DNA of 64,000 nt from Methanobrevibacter sp. (GCF_030539665.1 NZ_JAUNXR010000005.1:2269-66268); one strand, 5' to 3'. Positions 6,979-15,208 are shown, counted from the first letter of the stretch. Notes: generated from the sequence alone by a model not told the origin. A program made the numbers and translations.

Positions 6979-7097
6979 AGAAATATGTGGCGGAAAAGTC
7001 ACAGAGACAGGAAGTCAGGAATTTGAATGAACTTAAAGGAGTTCATTTAAGTTTCTTCCATAGGCTACATTTTTATTTGAGAAGGAAGTGGGGATAG
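6975..7097 (+). CDS. Very small basic viral protein
   Basis: 40 residues, rich in Lys, Arg and His (FFHRLHFYLRRKWG at the end). The ATGA overlap with the previous stop and the short gap to the next ATG argue that it is translated. No signal peptide or motif. Confidence 0.45.
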   Translation: MKKYVAEKSQRQEVRNLNELKGVHLSFFHRLHFYLRRKWG

Positions 7098-7099
7098 TT

Positions 7100-7249
7100 A
7101 TGAATGAAGAATATTTGAAAAATTTCTATAAAGGTTTGTTAGGTTTTCCTGGAAACATCTTCAATGAAGATGATCCAAACTACGAGCATAATAGGGAGAC
7201 AATGAGAAGATTGGGCAGAAAATTGAAAGGAGAATTAGATTATGATTGA
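7100..7249 (+). CDS. Small viral protein, hypothetical
   Basis: 49 residues, acidic first half and basic C-terminal helix (MRRLGRKLKG). It starts three bases after the previous stop and overlaps the next ATG by 8 bases. The ribosome binding site is weak, so translational coupling is likely. Confidence 0.45.
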   Translation: MNEEYLKNFYKGLLGFPGNIFNEDDPNYEHNRETMRRLGRKLKGELDYD

Positions 7250-7778
7250 ATATGGGCTAATTAATGATAAAGATTTTTTGATTGAAGAATTGGCTGAATT
7301 GGAGCATGAACAGTGGATTGAATGGAGCAAAAGCATTGCAAAAGACATGGATAAATTATTAGATATTGCAAATATTGCATCTGTTTACAATTATACAACC
7401 GATGAACAAGGGAAGTTAATAATTAAACAGGATGAAAGGCTGGAAAGGTGGAAAACTTTATGGATACCTTACAATGATCTTGATGAAAAAATCAAAGAAT
7501 CTGATAGGGTCTATGCAAGGAAAGTATTTGAGTTGATTGAAAATTATTTAAAATCATTCCCTCAAGATGAGGATATGATTTCAATCGATGATGTTAAAGC
7601 ACTTATTGAAAAGGTGTATTTTGAATTTGCTGACACGGGAAGCAAATCAGAGGAGGATATGCATGTTAAATTTGGTCGTAGGGAAGCATTGGAAAAATTA
7701 TCCAAAGAAATAGGTTTTGAAATCGAAAGAGGATTCCCAAAATATTACAAACCACAAATGGAGAAAGATGGAGAGTGA
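7242..7778 (+). CDS. Viral protein, hypothetical
   Basis: 178 residues, strongly acidic, predicted all-helical (EELAELEHEQWIEWSKS; DEKIKESDRVYARKVFELIE). AAAGGAG precedes the ATG. No catalytic motif. It lies in the run of small overlapping genes between the early and accessory regions. Confidence 0.7.
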   Translation: MIEYGLINDKDFLIEELAELEHEQWIEWSKSIAKDMDKLLDIANIASVYNYTTDEQGKLIIKQDERLERWKTLWIPYNDLDEKIKESDRVYARKVFELIENYLKSFPQDEDMISIDDVKALIEKVYFEFADTGSKSEEDMHVKFGRREALEKLSKEIGFEIERGFPKYYKPQMEKDGE

Positions 7779-7812
7779 ACATATTAAGAAGATGCAGTGG
7801 GGAGTGTATAAT

Positions 7813-7974
7813 ATGAATGTGCTGAATGAGGAAATACGTTCTATAAAAAACCAGATGGCATTCACCAAACAGCTAATCAAAATCATCAACAACAAGGAAA
7901 GAGTAGCAGAGCTGCAGGAAGAATTGGATCAATTGGAGAATGAATTGGAAGCAAGACTGGAGAAATTACTATGA
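7813..7974 (+). CDS. Small coiled-coil protein
   Basis: 53 residues with a clear heptad pattern over the whole length (VAELQEELDQLENELEARL). The ATG at 7813 has GGGGAG 8 bases upstream; an in-frame ATG at 7768 is a weaker alternative. It overlaps the next ATG by four bases. A small multimer-forming helper is likely. Confidence 0.6.
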   Translation: MNVLNEEIRSIKNQMAFTKQLIKIINNKERVAELQEELDQLENELEARLEKLL

Positions 7975-8201
7975 AAATTGAGGTCACTGTTGAAGAAATC
8001 ACTGAATTAATCAGATTAGTTTACACAATGAAACAAAGACAATATATGGAATGTGAGTTGAATGACGATGAGGCAGGTAAACAAATTGTACAGGCTCAAA
8101 TATTTCTATGTAATGATTTGTTAGATTGTATCCAAAGTAAAAAAGAGTATGATGATATTAGAGAATCATTAATTAAAATGAGGGAAATTGACAATGAATG
8201 A
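7971..8201 (+). CDS. Small viral protein, hypothetical
   Basis: 76 residues, acidic and helical (VTVEEITELIRLVYTMKQRQ at the start). ATGA overlap with the previous gene. No membrane segment or known motif. Confidence 0.6.
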   Translation: MKIEVTVEEITELIRLVYTMKQRQYMECELNDDEAGKQIVQAQIFLCNDLLDCIQSKKEYDDIRESLIKMREIDNE

Positions 8202-8409
8202 ACTGGAAGAATTGAAAGAAAATTATGAATACCTTACAAGAAAATTCAACGAACTGTCAATTAAAAGAACTGATGAAACCTTAACAAAAAAGGAACTAGT
8301 AGCTTTCATAAACGAATGCAAGAAGATAAATCCAGAAATACCTGACTTCATTGACGGATCCAAAAGCATTCATTTGACTGCTGCTTATGTGGGAACTTTC
8401 GAAGAGTGA
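8194..8409 (+). CDS. Small viral protein, hypothetical
   Basis: 71 residues. ATG 8194 is chosen over TTG 8188 because GAGGGAAATT lies upstream. The first half is a charged helix; the second half has no clear pattern. It overlaps the preceding stop. Confidence 0.55.
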   Translation: MNELEELKENYEYLTRKFNELSIKRTDETLTKKELVAFINECKKINPEIPDFIDGSKSIHLTAAYVGTFEE

Positions 8410-8415
8410 ATAATT

Positions 8416-8679
8416 ATGAGTGTCTGTAAATGGTGTGGGAAGGAATATACTAAAACATGGAACAGTCAAAAATACTGCAGCGACACATGTAAAAAATACG
8501 GATATCAGGAAAAAACACTGCAAAGAGTAAGAAAACACAGGCAAAAATATGATATCAACTATCCTACAAGCAAATGGGGTCTTGGCTCAGGAAGATTAAG
8601 CGGACATTCAAAGAAAGACTTCGAAAAAGAAGAGCTAACAATCAAAAACGAACTCAAAAGACTAGGAATAAAAATATGA
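8416..8679 (+). CDS. Small zinc-finger protein next to the orphan MuF gene
   Basis: 87 residues. CKWCGKEYTKTWNSQKYCSDTC gives a four-Cys zinc finger at residues 4-25, of the type seen in small phage proteins. A basic linker (RVRKHRQK) and a charged C-terminal helix follow. Its stop overlaps the ATG of the MuF-like gene at 8676, so the two are coupled here; the head-operon MuF gene has no such partner. Confidence 0.7.
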   Translation: MSVCKWCGKEYTKTWNSQKYCSDTCKKYGYQEKTLQRVRKHRQKYDINYPTSKWGLGSGRLSGHSKKDFEKEELTIKNELKRLGIKI

Positions 8680-10097
8680 TAGTAGACATAGAACGAAGAA
8701 AAACCAACTGGCTGCTGATGAAGATTCTTGATTTTGACAATAAAATAAATAAAAGCTTATCATCAGATGATTTGGAGTATTCTAGGCATTTGATGAGGAT
8801 GATTGATTCCACTTTATCAAAATATTCTCAGTGGATTAACAGCAATGAAGCTAAACAATATTTCTATAATAGTGTTAAACTCACTGAGGAAGTGTTTGAG
8901 GTGATTGATGATGAACTAGATGAAATTATCCTTGACACTTGCTTGTCTGCAAATGAGATAATCGAAAGAATGTATCGTGTGGGGGAAAGTAGAGGTTACA
9001 GGGATATTCGTCAGGCTAGAGTGTTTAATGATGCAACCAAACTATCTTTGAAATTTCTTCAGGATTATAATTTTGATTTGATTAAGCGTTTGTCTGATGA
9101 TCTTCGTGGTAGTGTTAGGCATCATATTTTCAGAGGAGTTGCAGAGGGACAATCTGTCTACGAAGTTGCAAAGGCTATTGGGGAATCAGGCTTGAAACCA
9201 TTGCCGGGGATGACTTTGTCTGCTGTTCAGAGGGCGAAGATGATTGCCCGTACAGAGGTTGGCCGAGCAATGCTCACAGGCACACTACAAGCCTACGAAA
9301 ACTACGGAGTAGAACAAGTAGAAGTACTAACAGCAGGAGACACCAATGTCTGCACAATCTGTCAACAAGCAGAAAAAAACAACCCTTATGATATTAATGA
9401 TACGGATAATTTGCCTTTGTTTCATCCTAATTGTCGATGTAGTGTACTTGCAATAGTGGAGGACTATGAAGAATTAGAAGAAAATAAAAATGTTAAAATA
9501 TTTGATTTATTGCCTTTCCATTTTTATAATAAGTTTGAAAGTAATCAGCGTAATAGTTTATTTAAAGAAATTTCTGAAGATAAATTGCCTAATGAATTAC
9601 CTGGAATTATTAAATTTAGCATGTTTGATTTTGATAAGTTTATTAAAGATGAGCAAGTTGAATGGGGATATATAATTAATTTAACTGATGGAAATATTAG
9701 TGATTATGTTACTAGTGATAATCCTTATGAAGTGTATATTGGACAAGTTAATATGGTATTTCAGGAAGATGATGAAATTAGTATTTCTCATTTTCATATT
9801 GATGATGTACCGTTCAATGATGAAGATTTTAATGAAATGCTTCAAACAGATTTTATTTTTCAAAAATATTTGATTGTTCACGCCCCTAGATATATTTATA
9901 TAGCAGAATTTAAAGAAAAAATATCTGAAGATATTAAAAATATCATAGTTGAGGAAGTTAAGGATGATTATAACAATGCATTATGGAGAGCGAAGGGAAG
10001 ATATGGTATTTTTGGAGAAATATTATGGGCAAATTATGAAAATAATTCTATTTTAGAAGATTATATAAAATTTACAAGAGTTGATAAATATGGATGA
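8676..10097 (+). CDS. Orphan MuF (SPP1 gp7-like) protein with JAB-like C-terminal domain
   Basis: 473 residues. Residues 1 to about 265 are a MuF/SPP1 gp7 minor-head domain with a zinc-type CTICQQAEKNNP ... HPNCRC motif, differing from the head-operon copy (16598) at only about 30 positions by eye. After about residue 270 the two proteins are unrelated in sequence. The tail of this one has VEWGYIINLTDG, then HFHIDDVP, then YLIVHAPRYIYI, an order like a degenerate JAB/JAMM fold (Glu, H-x-H, Asp, beta strands). It lies outside the head operon and is followed by a tiny ORF. This is the layout of phage MuF polymorphic toxins; toxicity is inferred, not shown. Confidence 0.75.
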   Translation: MIVDIERRKTNWLLMKILDFDNKINKSLSSDDLEYSRHLMRMIDSTLSKYSQWINSNEAKQYFYNSVKLTEEVFEVIDDELDEIILDTCLSANEIIERMYRVGESRGYRDIRQARVFNDATKLSLKFLQDYNFDLIKRLSDDLRGSVRHHIFRGVAEGQSVYEVAKAIGESGLKPLPGMTLSAVQRAKMIARTEVGRAMLTGTLQAYENYGVEQVEVLTAGDTNVCTICQQAEKNNPYDINDTDNLPLFHPNCRCSVLAIVEDYEELEENKNVKIFDLLPFHFYNKFESNQRNSLFKEISEDKLPNELPGIIKFSMFDFDKFIKDEQVEWGYIINLTDGNISDYVTSDNPYEVYIGQVNMVFQEDDEISISHFHIDDVPFNDEDFNEMLQTDFIFQKYLIVHAPRYIYIAEFKEKISEDIKNIIVEEVKDDYNNALWRAKGRYGIFGEILWANYENNSILEDYIKFTRVDKYG

Positions 10098-10239
10098 TAA
10101 ATCAAAAAATAAAAAACAAATTAAATTGGATATACATTTCAATGATCGTAGAAGAATGGAATTAACTAAAAAATATTTTAATGGTGAAATAACATTTGAG
10201 GAAATGTGTAAGGAATCTGAAAAAAATCTTAAATTATAA
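10090..10239 (+). CDS. Small ORF after the orphan MuF gene, possible immunity protein
   Basis: 49 residues, highly charged (KNKKQIKLDIHFNDRRRMEL). The ATG overlaps the MuF stop by 8 bases, so it is translationally coupled. Toxin genes of this architecture are usually followed by a small immunity gene, which is the only reason to suggest that role. It shows no similarity to the 69-residue protein after the second MuF gene. Confidence 0.5.
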   Translation: MDDKSKNKKQIKLDIHFNDRRRMELTKKYFNGEITFEEMCKESEKNLKL

Positions 10240-10272
10240 TATTTCATTATTCTAAAAATTATTTCTATATGA

Positions 10273-10383
10273 GGGGCTCCAGAAATTTTTAAATATGCTG
10301 CTCCCAGATTATATTTGGAAAAAACTAAAAAACATGAACATAAGAGGTTTAAATTTAATAAAAAATATAATAAATATATATAA
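10273..10383 (+). pseudogene. Fragment of a lost gene
   Basis: A 36-codon stretch reads GAPEIFKYAAPRLYLEKT and then basic residues to a TAA. It is in the same frame as the preceding small ORF but separated from it by two stops, and it has no start codon of its own. It looks like the C-terminal remnant of a decayed gene in the accessory island. No parent recognised. Confidence 0.3.
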
Positions 10384-10400
10384 AAAATTGGGATGATATA

Positions 10401-11054
10401 ATGTGGGAAATAATTGAGTTTATATTTGCAATTATTGGTTTTATTGGATCAATTTTTACAATAATTTCAGTTATTTTTCCAACACAATCTTATCCTATAG
10501 TTAAATGGATTCATAATTGGATAAATAAGAGATTATTGTCTAAGAATGAGTTTCAAATAATTCTTCAACATTCATTCAACATTTCTGAAGATATAGAGTA
10601 TGACGATTTTAAAGAGAATCTCAAAAGATTATTAAAAGAATATGATTTTCATCCAGATATTGATTATCCTTATATTTATGGAAATTTAAAACGTAGAAAT
10701 CATCATATTTCTATTAGAATTGACCTTCCCATAGAGGAGAATATTTTAATAAAACAAGAAATTAATATTCCGTTTAGGAATTTAAAAGATGGAATAAATA
10801 CATTGTTTGATATTTACAGAGATTTTCAGAAATTAGATTACATTCATTCTATTAATCAAAAAACTCAATTTATTTTAAGCTCAAATATTTTATCTAAATC
10901 TAATCTTATTAAAATTTTTGGAGATTCAATTAAATGTGATGATTTTGAAGTAACTAAATTCAATAATAAATATGAATTACATTTTTTAGAGTTAGACAAT
11001 CAAGAAGCAATCGATAAGATAGTTACTGTAATTTTAAGTTTTATTACATCATAA
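10401..11054 (+). CDS. Membrane-anchored accessory protein
   Basis: 217 residues. One hydrophobic N-terminal segment (about 5-28, IIEFIFAIIGFIGSIFTIIS) is followed by a long charged soluble part, so it is probably anchored with the bulk inside the cell. It is very AT-rich, with ATA/AAT codons, and not a known virion protein. It converges with the minus-strand gene after it, overlapping by 11 bases. Candidate cargo gene for defence or superinfection exclusion; no family recognised. Confidence 0.6.
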   Translation: MWEIIEFIFAIIGFIGSIFTIISVIFPTQSYPIVKWIHNWINKRLLSKNEFQIILQHSFNISEDIEYDDFKENLKRLLKEYDFHPDIDYPYIYGNLKRRNHHISIRIDLPIEENILIKQEINIPFRNLKDGINTLFDIYRDFQKLDYIHSINQKTQFILSSNILSKSNLIKIFGDSIKCDDFEVTKFNNKYELHFLELDNQEAIDKIVTVILSFITS

Positions 11055-11742
11055 TTTCATATAAAATTTTTTCAAAATAATCAATAAGTGAAATATGATT
11101 TATCTCATTATTTCGAGATGATATTTTACTTTCACTTATTGTTATTTTATTTGCTAATTTTTTAGATATTATTGAAATACTGCTCTGTTGTTGTGCTGTT
11201 TTTTTTAATTCACGATATAAATTACTTTCTCTTCCTTCATCATCACGTAATGTCCCACTAAGAAATGCGGATTGGTCATGAGGAGTAATTTTTCTAAACC
11301 ATGAACTTGTAACTTTTGAAGCATCCGTATTTATAACTTCAACAAAACACTCTTTCAAATCTACTTTTTCAGATATTAATTCTTTTTCTAAATTGTTTAT
11401 TGAGGTTTGTATAATCTGTAATATCATAGAATATATTAAATCTTCAGAGGTTTCATATGTTGATAAAAATAAAAAAGTATGATTTTTCTTAAAAAGAATC
11501 CAGATTTCTCCAGAATACACATGAAAATTAGATACATTTTTACCATCAATTTCTATTTTTGTTGCAGTTTCATGTTTAAAAGTAAATGATATTAAATTTT
11601 TTTCTTCTTTAAAATTAAGAATATGTTGTTTTAATTTTACTTTTGTTTCTTGATCTTCTTCGTTTATTTTTTCAAAGTTTTTAATTTTAAGAACATCATT
11701 TAATGTTAATCCTTTTATTTGATATATGCGTAATGAAGTCAT
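11044..11742 (-). CDS. Minus-strand accessory protein, unknown
   Basis: 232 residues, no membrane segment, mixed alpha/beta N-terminal half and charged helical C-terminal part. GGTGAA lies 8 bases before its ATG at 11742. It is one of only three minus-strand genes in the viral part, and it is divergent from the zinc-ribbon gene, so it probably has its own promoter and can be expressed in the integrated state. No family recognised. Confidence 0.6.
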   Translation of the reverse strand: MTSLRIYQIKGLTLNDVLKIKNFEKINEEDQETKVKLKQHILNFKEEKNLISFTFKHETATKIEIDGKNVSNFHVYSGEIWILFKKNHTFLFLSTYETSEDLIYSMILQIIQTSINNLEKELISEKVDLKECFVEVINTDASKVTSSWFRKITPHDQSAFLSGTLRDDEGRESNLYRELKKTAQQQSSISIISKKLANKITISESKISSRNNEINHISLIDYFEKILYEIMM

Positions 11743-11772
11743 TATTATTCACCAAGTATTATTTTTCTTAAT

Positions 11773-11805
11773 CATTATTTATTTCCTTTTTCGTTACACT
11801 ATATA
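11773..11805 (+). promoter_or_regulatory. Repeated viral promoter block, copy 1
   Basis: CTTTTTCGTTACACTATATA at 11786-11805 matches 18424-18443 with one mismatch, and similarity extends upstream to 11773. The centre CACTATATAGTG is palindromic and contains a TATA box. A start about 25 bases downstream fits the zinc-ribbon gene at 11833. A sequence-specific viral promoter is likely. Confidence 0.55.
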
Positions 11806-11832
11806 GTGAGGGGGAATGTTTTTTTAAGGATT

Positions 11833-12036
11833 ATGTTTAAGAATTTTAAGCAAAACAATATTCAGATTGTTAAAGTTTCAGATGGGAATAAATTATTAGT
11901 GGACCTTGTTTGTGACTGTGACGACTCCAGGATAGTTTATGATGAATATCATGATGAAGTATTCTGTTTGAATTGCGGTACAATTATACGACAAAACTTT
12001 ACAGTTTATCATCAATTAAAAGCTCGTGAAACATGA
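11833..12036 (+). CDS. TFIIB-type zinc-ribbon protein
   Basis: 67 residues. CDCDDSRIVYDEYHDEVFCL followed by NCGTIIRQ matches the zinc ribbon of archaeal TFB (C-x-C in place of C-x-x-C, then an acidic turn, C-x-x-C-G and a hydrophobic strand). TFB uses this ribbon to contact RNA polymerase. The cyclin-fold core that binds TBP and DNA is absent, so the protein could compete with or redirect TFB. ATG 11833 follows TTAAGG; GTG 11806 is a longer alternative. It lies directly before the late genes. Confidence 0.6.
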   Translation: MFKNFKQNNIQIVKVSDGNKLLVDLVCDCDDSRIVYDEYHDEVFCLNCGTIIRQNFTVYHQLKARET

Positions 12037-12509
12037 AAAACTTTACATTTTTTTCCTAAAAACGGAATAAACATATTTTATATTTTTTGCTGCCATTTTT
12101 AACAAAAAAAATACGGATTTTTTCATCTGATGCATTAGCAAAAGATTTTTATCAAATCATTTCTCCTTTTTTGGAAAAAAAATCAGGGTTTGGTAAAAAA
12201 AGGGAAAGGAAAAAAAGAGCAATCTAAAAAAATCGATTTAAGGAAAGAAAAAAAGAATAGTGGAGATTAATTATCCTATAAAAATAAACATAGCTCATTG
12301 AATCTTATTACATATTATATTAAAATACTTTTTTTTAAAAAAATAGGATATTAATCAACATTATCTTAATCTAAACCTTAAAATATATTTTTCAGGATTT
12401 ATTCTTCCTTTCCCTCATTTTTTTTATAAAAAACTCTAAAAAATATTTTTTTTCCATCCCAAAAATAGTAACTATTTTTTAAAATCCCAAAGAGGAGGAT
12501 TGATTTTTC
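12037..12509 (+). other. 473-base AT-rich gap before the lysis genes
   Basis: No ORF with a usable start. It contains many A and T runs, including T8 tracts at 12329-12336, 12418-12425 and 12446-12453, which can terminate archaeal transcription. The block at 12160-12260 is A/G-rich on the plus strand. A GAGGAGG site at 12493-12498 serves the gene at 12510. A regulatory RNA is possible, but I see no convincing fold. Confidence 0.5.
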
Positions 12510-12809
12510 ATGGAAGATCTAAACCTAAAAGGAAACATTACAACAATCGTAAAATTCGCAGTAATGACAATAGCACCATACCTAAGCATATCAGAAACAA
12601 CAAGCAACCAATACATAGCAGTAATAGTAGCAGCCATAGGATTAATACTTGCCTACTTCGATTCAAGATATGACAATACATTAATAAACCAGCCTAATCT
12701 TGAAACTGTTGCACTAAAACAGGAAATATTAACTCCCCCTGTAGAACTATCTTCAATAAGTGATGAATCAACACCAGAAGAACAAGGAGTTGATGAAGAT
12801 GGGGCTTGA
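12510..12809 (+). CDS. Putative holin-like membrane protein
   Basis: 99 residues. Two hydrophobic segments (about 9-26 and 34-52) are separated by a short polar turn and followed by an acidic soluble tail. Size, topology and pairing with a coiled-coil/membrane protein fit a holin, which makes membrane holes at lysis. GAGGAGG lies 11 bases before the ATG, a spacing also seen before other late genes here. The wall-cutting enzyme is probably the peptidase at 43005, far downstream. Confidence 0.55.
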   Translation: MEDLNLKGNITTIVKFAVMTIAPYLSISETTSNQYIAVIVAAIGLILAYFDSRYDNTLINQPNLETVALKQEILTPPVELSSISDESTPEEQGVDEDGA

Positions 12810-13152
12810 AGAAAGATGCATTCAAAATGAAAAAAGATTAGGAAGACTAGAAAACAGAGTCATAAAACTCGAAACAAGAGTAGACAAAAAGCACGATGAA
12901 ATAACCATGATGATGGCTACAATAGAAGAAGAAAGAAAAGAAGTAGCCGAACTAAACGCCAACGTCGTAAGAGTAATAGCAATGCTTGAGGAAAACAACA
13001 AAGACACACTCAAAAACAGCAATGACATAGAAAAACTAGGAGTGGACGTACTGGAAATGAAATCCACCATAAATACTCTCAAATGGGTAATTGGAGTAAT
13101 AATTGCAGTAGTGGCCATTGCAGTACCAATACTATTCGAATTAATACACTAA
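12799..13152 (+). CDS. XhlA-like coiled-coil membrane protein
   Basis: 117 residues. A long coiled coil (about 10-90) precedes one C-terminal membrane segment (about 93-113, WVIGVIIAVVAIAVPIL). This is the plan of XhlA-type lysis proteins that work with a holin. ATG 12799 has AAGGAGT 8 bases upstream and overlaps the preceding gene by 11 bases; ATG 12793 is too close to the site. Confidence 0.6.
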   Translation: MGLEERCIQNEKRLGRLENRVIKLETRVDKKHDEITMMMATIEEERKEVAELNANVVRVIAMLEENNKDTLKNSNDIEKLGVDVLEMKSTINTLKWVIGVIIAVVAIAVPILFELIH

Positions 13153-13189
13153 AAGGATCACAATTAAAAATTGTTGAATAAAAATAAAT

Positions 13190-13248
13190 GATTCATTTGA
13201 ATCGATTCAGTATAATTCAATTCAATTCAGAAGTTTGAATCGGTTCAG
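13190..13248 (+). repeat. GATTCA/TGAATC repeat cluster before the small terminase gene
   Basis: TTTGAATCGATTCAG at 13196-13210 recurs as TTTGAATCGGTTCAG at 13234-13248. Between and before them lie GATTCA (13190) and two AATTCA units, giving overlapping palindromes such as TGAATCGATTCA. The site ends 29 bases before the small terminase ATG. Small terminases bind repeats near their own gene in pac and cos phages, so a packaging-recognition site is plausible; an operator is the alternative. Confidence 0.5.
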
Positions 13249-13277
13249 GGAAAAAATATTATGTGATGTAGATATTT

Positions 13278-13805
13278 ATGCCTCCTAAAACTAAAGTTGA
13301 AAAGTCAGAGCATTTTAATGAAATTGTTGATTTATTATTGAAGGGTTGGAGTGGCAGAAAAGTATCTGCTTACTTGAAAGAACAATATGATGAGGAGATT
13401 GGATTCAATGCCATAAACTCTTATAGGAGGAATCATCTTGACATTGATTCCAGTGTTGCAAGCGAAGTGAAAAAAAGAAAAGCCGAAGCTGTGAAAAAAG
13501 AAGTGGCAAAGAAAGACAAGGCTCAGAAAAGATTCGATGAAGCAGTAGCAAGAGGAGTAGATGCACAATCGATAATAGAACTTGTAATCAGCTATGGTGA
13601 TGAAATCATCAGGGATGTCATGAATTCCTATGAAATTGATCTGTTGGATAAGGCCAAGCTTCTTAAAGATTACATCAAGCTTCAACTTGATTTCAATAAA
13701 AGCAATGACATTGTAGTTGAATTGAACAATAGTTTGAATTTATCTGATAAGTTTAATGATGATGAGATACGTTCTATACTGAATGGGGAAAATGAAGATG
13801 GCTGA
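13278..13805 (+). CDS. terS: Terminase small subunit
   Basis: 175 residues. The N-terminal helix-turn-helix region (EIVDLLLKGWSGRKVSAYLK) fits a DNA-recognition domain; a charged helical middle and acidic C-terminal helix complete the usual plan for terminase small subunits, which choose viral DNA for packaging. It directly precedes and overlaps the large subunit gene. A GTGAT site lies before the ATG. Confidence 0.75.
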   Translation: MPPKTKVEKSEHFNEIVDLLLKGWSGRKVSAYLKEQYDEEIGFNAINSYRRNHLDIDSSVASEVKKRKAEAVKKEVAKKDKAQKRFDEAVARGVDAQSIIELVISYGDEIIRDVMNSYEIDLLDKAKLLKDYIKLQLDFNKSNDIVVELNNSLNLSDKFNDDEIRSILNGENEDG

Positions 13806-15162
13806 TTGTATCAATGACTTGTACGATTTTTATATGGAGACTGTGGCTTCTCGTTATGCCGATAAGGTTGAAGCTCCACATATACGTGTTCTTTCAAGGG
13901 AATTGATGAAGCTGTATCTTGGTGATTTTCATCGTTTATGTGTCAGTACGCCCCCAAGACATTCCAAATCATCAATGGTCACATTGGCCTATCCATTATG
14001 GTTAATCCTAAACAATCCCGACTTGAACATTCTTGTTGTTAATGCAGAGGCTTCTCTTTCAGAGAATTTCGGTATAAGAATAAGGGAACTGGTCAAAGAG
14101 ATAGGGCCTTATTTCAATGTTCATCTTTCAGATGTAAAACATTCAAGCACACATATCAAGTTCGAAGACAACAAGGGAAAACTATACTCTGGTAGCATTC
14201 GTCTTGTTGGAGCTACAGGTTCTATTACAGGTCAAGATGCAGATTATCTGATTATTGATGATCCATACAAGGGGATTGAAGATATTACTCCAACGCAACT
14301 GTCAAAGAAACTAAACTGGTTTGATTCCATTATTGAACAGAGGATAGAAATTCACACTCGTTTGGTGATACTGCACACACGTTGGCATAGCAATGACTTG
14401 ATTTCATTTTTGGAAAGGGAAAGAAATGAAGACTACAAGTTCGTTACATTTCCGGCTATTCTTCCAGATGGCACACCACTATGGAAAGAAAGATACACCA
14501 TAGAAGTTTTAAGAAAAAAACAGGAAACAATTGGAGAACGGCTTTTTCAGTCAATCTATCAGCAAAAGCCTATAGACGATACTTCCGATTTCTTTAACCT
14601 TAATAAGATTCATTGGTGCAGACCGGAGATGGAAATAGTGCAAAAGGTAAGAGGTTGGGATATTGCATCAAGCAAAACAGGCTCAAGCGACTATACTGCG
14701 GGAGTGCCAATGTTCTTGCTCGACGATATGAAGTCAGTGCTGATAACTGACTTTGTCTATGGTCAGTTTGGAAACGAGAACACGGCAAATGTCATTAAGG
14801 AACAGGTAAGGCAAGATGGTGTAGACAATGTTTCCATTATTGAAACAGGAGTTGCTGCTGCCGGTGCGATTCTTTTTGACGAATGGGAAAAGCAATTGGA
14901 AGGCTACTTTGTTGAACGTGGAATGGCTGTATCAGACAACAGCAAATCAGACAGGGCAACACCACTACAGCATAAGATTTTGGATGGGGAAGTTTTTGTT
15001 GATATTGTTGATGATAAGCTGAGGCAAATTTTCATTGATGAGTTTCGTGCTTTTCCTGATGGTGCTCATGATGATATTGTTGATGCAGCGAGTCATGCTT
15101 TTAATTATCTTAATGAAGAGTTAATTGGTTTTGAACCATTTGAAATTATAGACATTTCATAA
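13798..15162 (+). CDS. terL: Terminase large subunit
   Basis: 454 residues. The ATPase half has a deviant Walker A CVSTPPRHSKSS (about 48-59) and Walker B ADYLIIDDP (about 148-156). The C-terminal nuclease half shows the acidic residues of RNase H-like terminases in RGWDIASSKTGSSDY and DGAHDDIVDAASHAF. It drives DNA into the prohead and cuts it. Start 13798 is 10 bases after GGGG; 13783 and 13792 are alternatives. It overlaps terS by 8 bases. Confidence 0.92.
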   Translation: MADCINDLYDFYMETVASRYADKVEAPHIRVLSRELMKLYLGDFHRLCVSTPPRHSKSSMVTLAYPLWLILNNPDLNILVVNAEASLSENFGIRIRELVKEIGPYFNVHLSDVKHSSTHIKFEDNKGKLYSGSIRLVGATGSITGQDADYLIIDDPYKGIEDITPTQLSKKLNWFDSIIEQRIEIHTRLVILHTRWHSNDLISFLERERNEDYKFVTFPAILPDGTPLWKERYTIEVLRKKQETIGERLFQSIYQQKPIDDTSDFFNLNKIHWCRPEMEIVQKVRGWDIASSKTGSSDYTAGVPMFLLDDMKSVLITDFVYGQFGNENTANVIKEQVRQDGVDNVSIIETGVAAAGAILFDEWEKQLEGYFVERGMAVSDNSKSDRATPLQHKILDGEVFVDIVDDKLRQIFIDEFRAFPDGAHDDIVDAASHAFNYLNEELIGFEPFEIIDIS

Positions 15163-15208
15163 AAAGAAAAACAAGATGTATTATTTTTTTTAGCTATTTT
15201 TTATCAAG

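Noticed and set aside
12037-12509. Hidden small gene in the gap before the lysis genes
   Set aside because: All frames are short and composed of Lys/Phe homopolymer-like codons from A and T runs, with no ribosome site.
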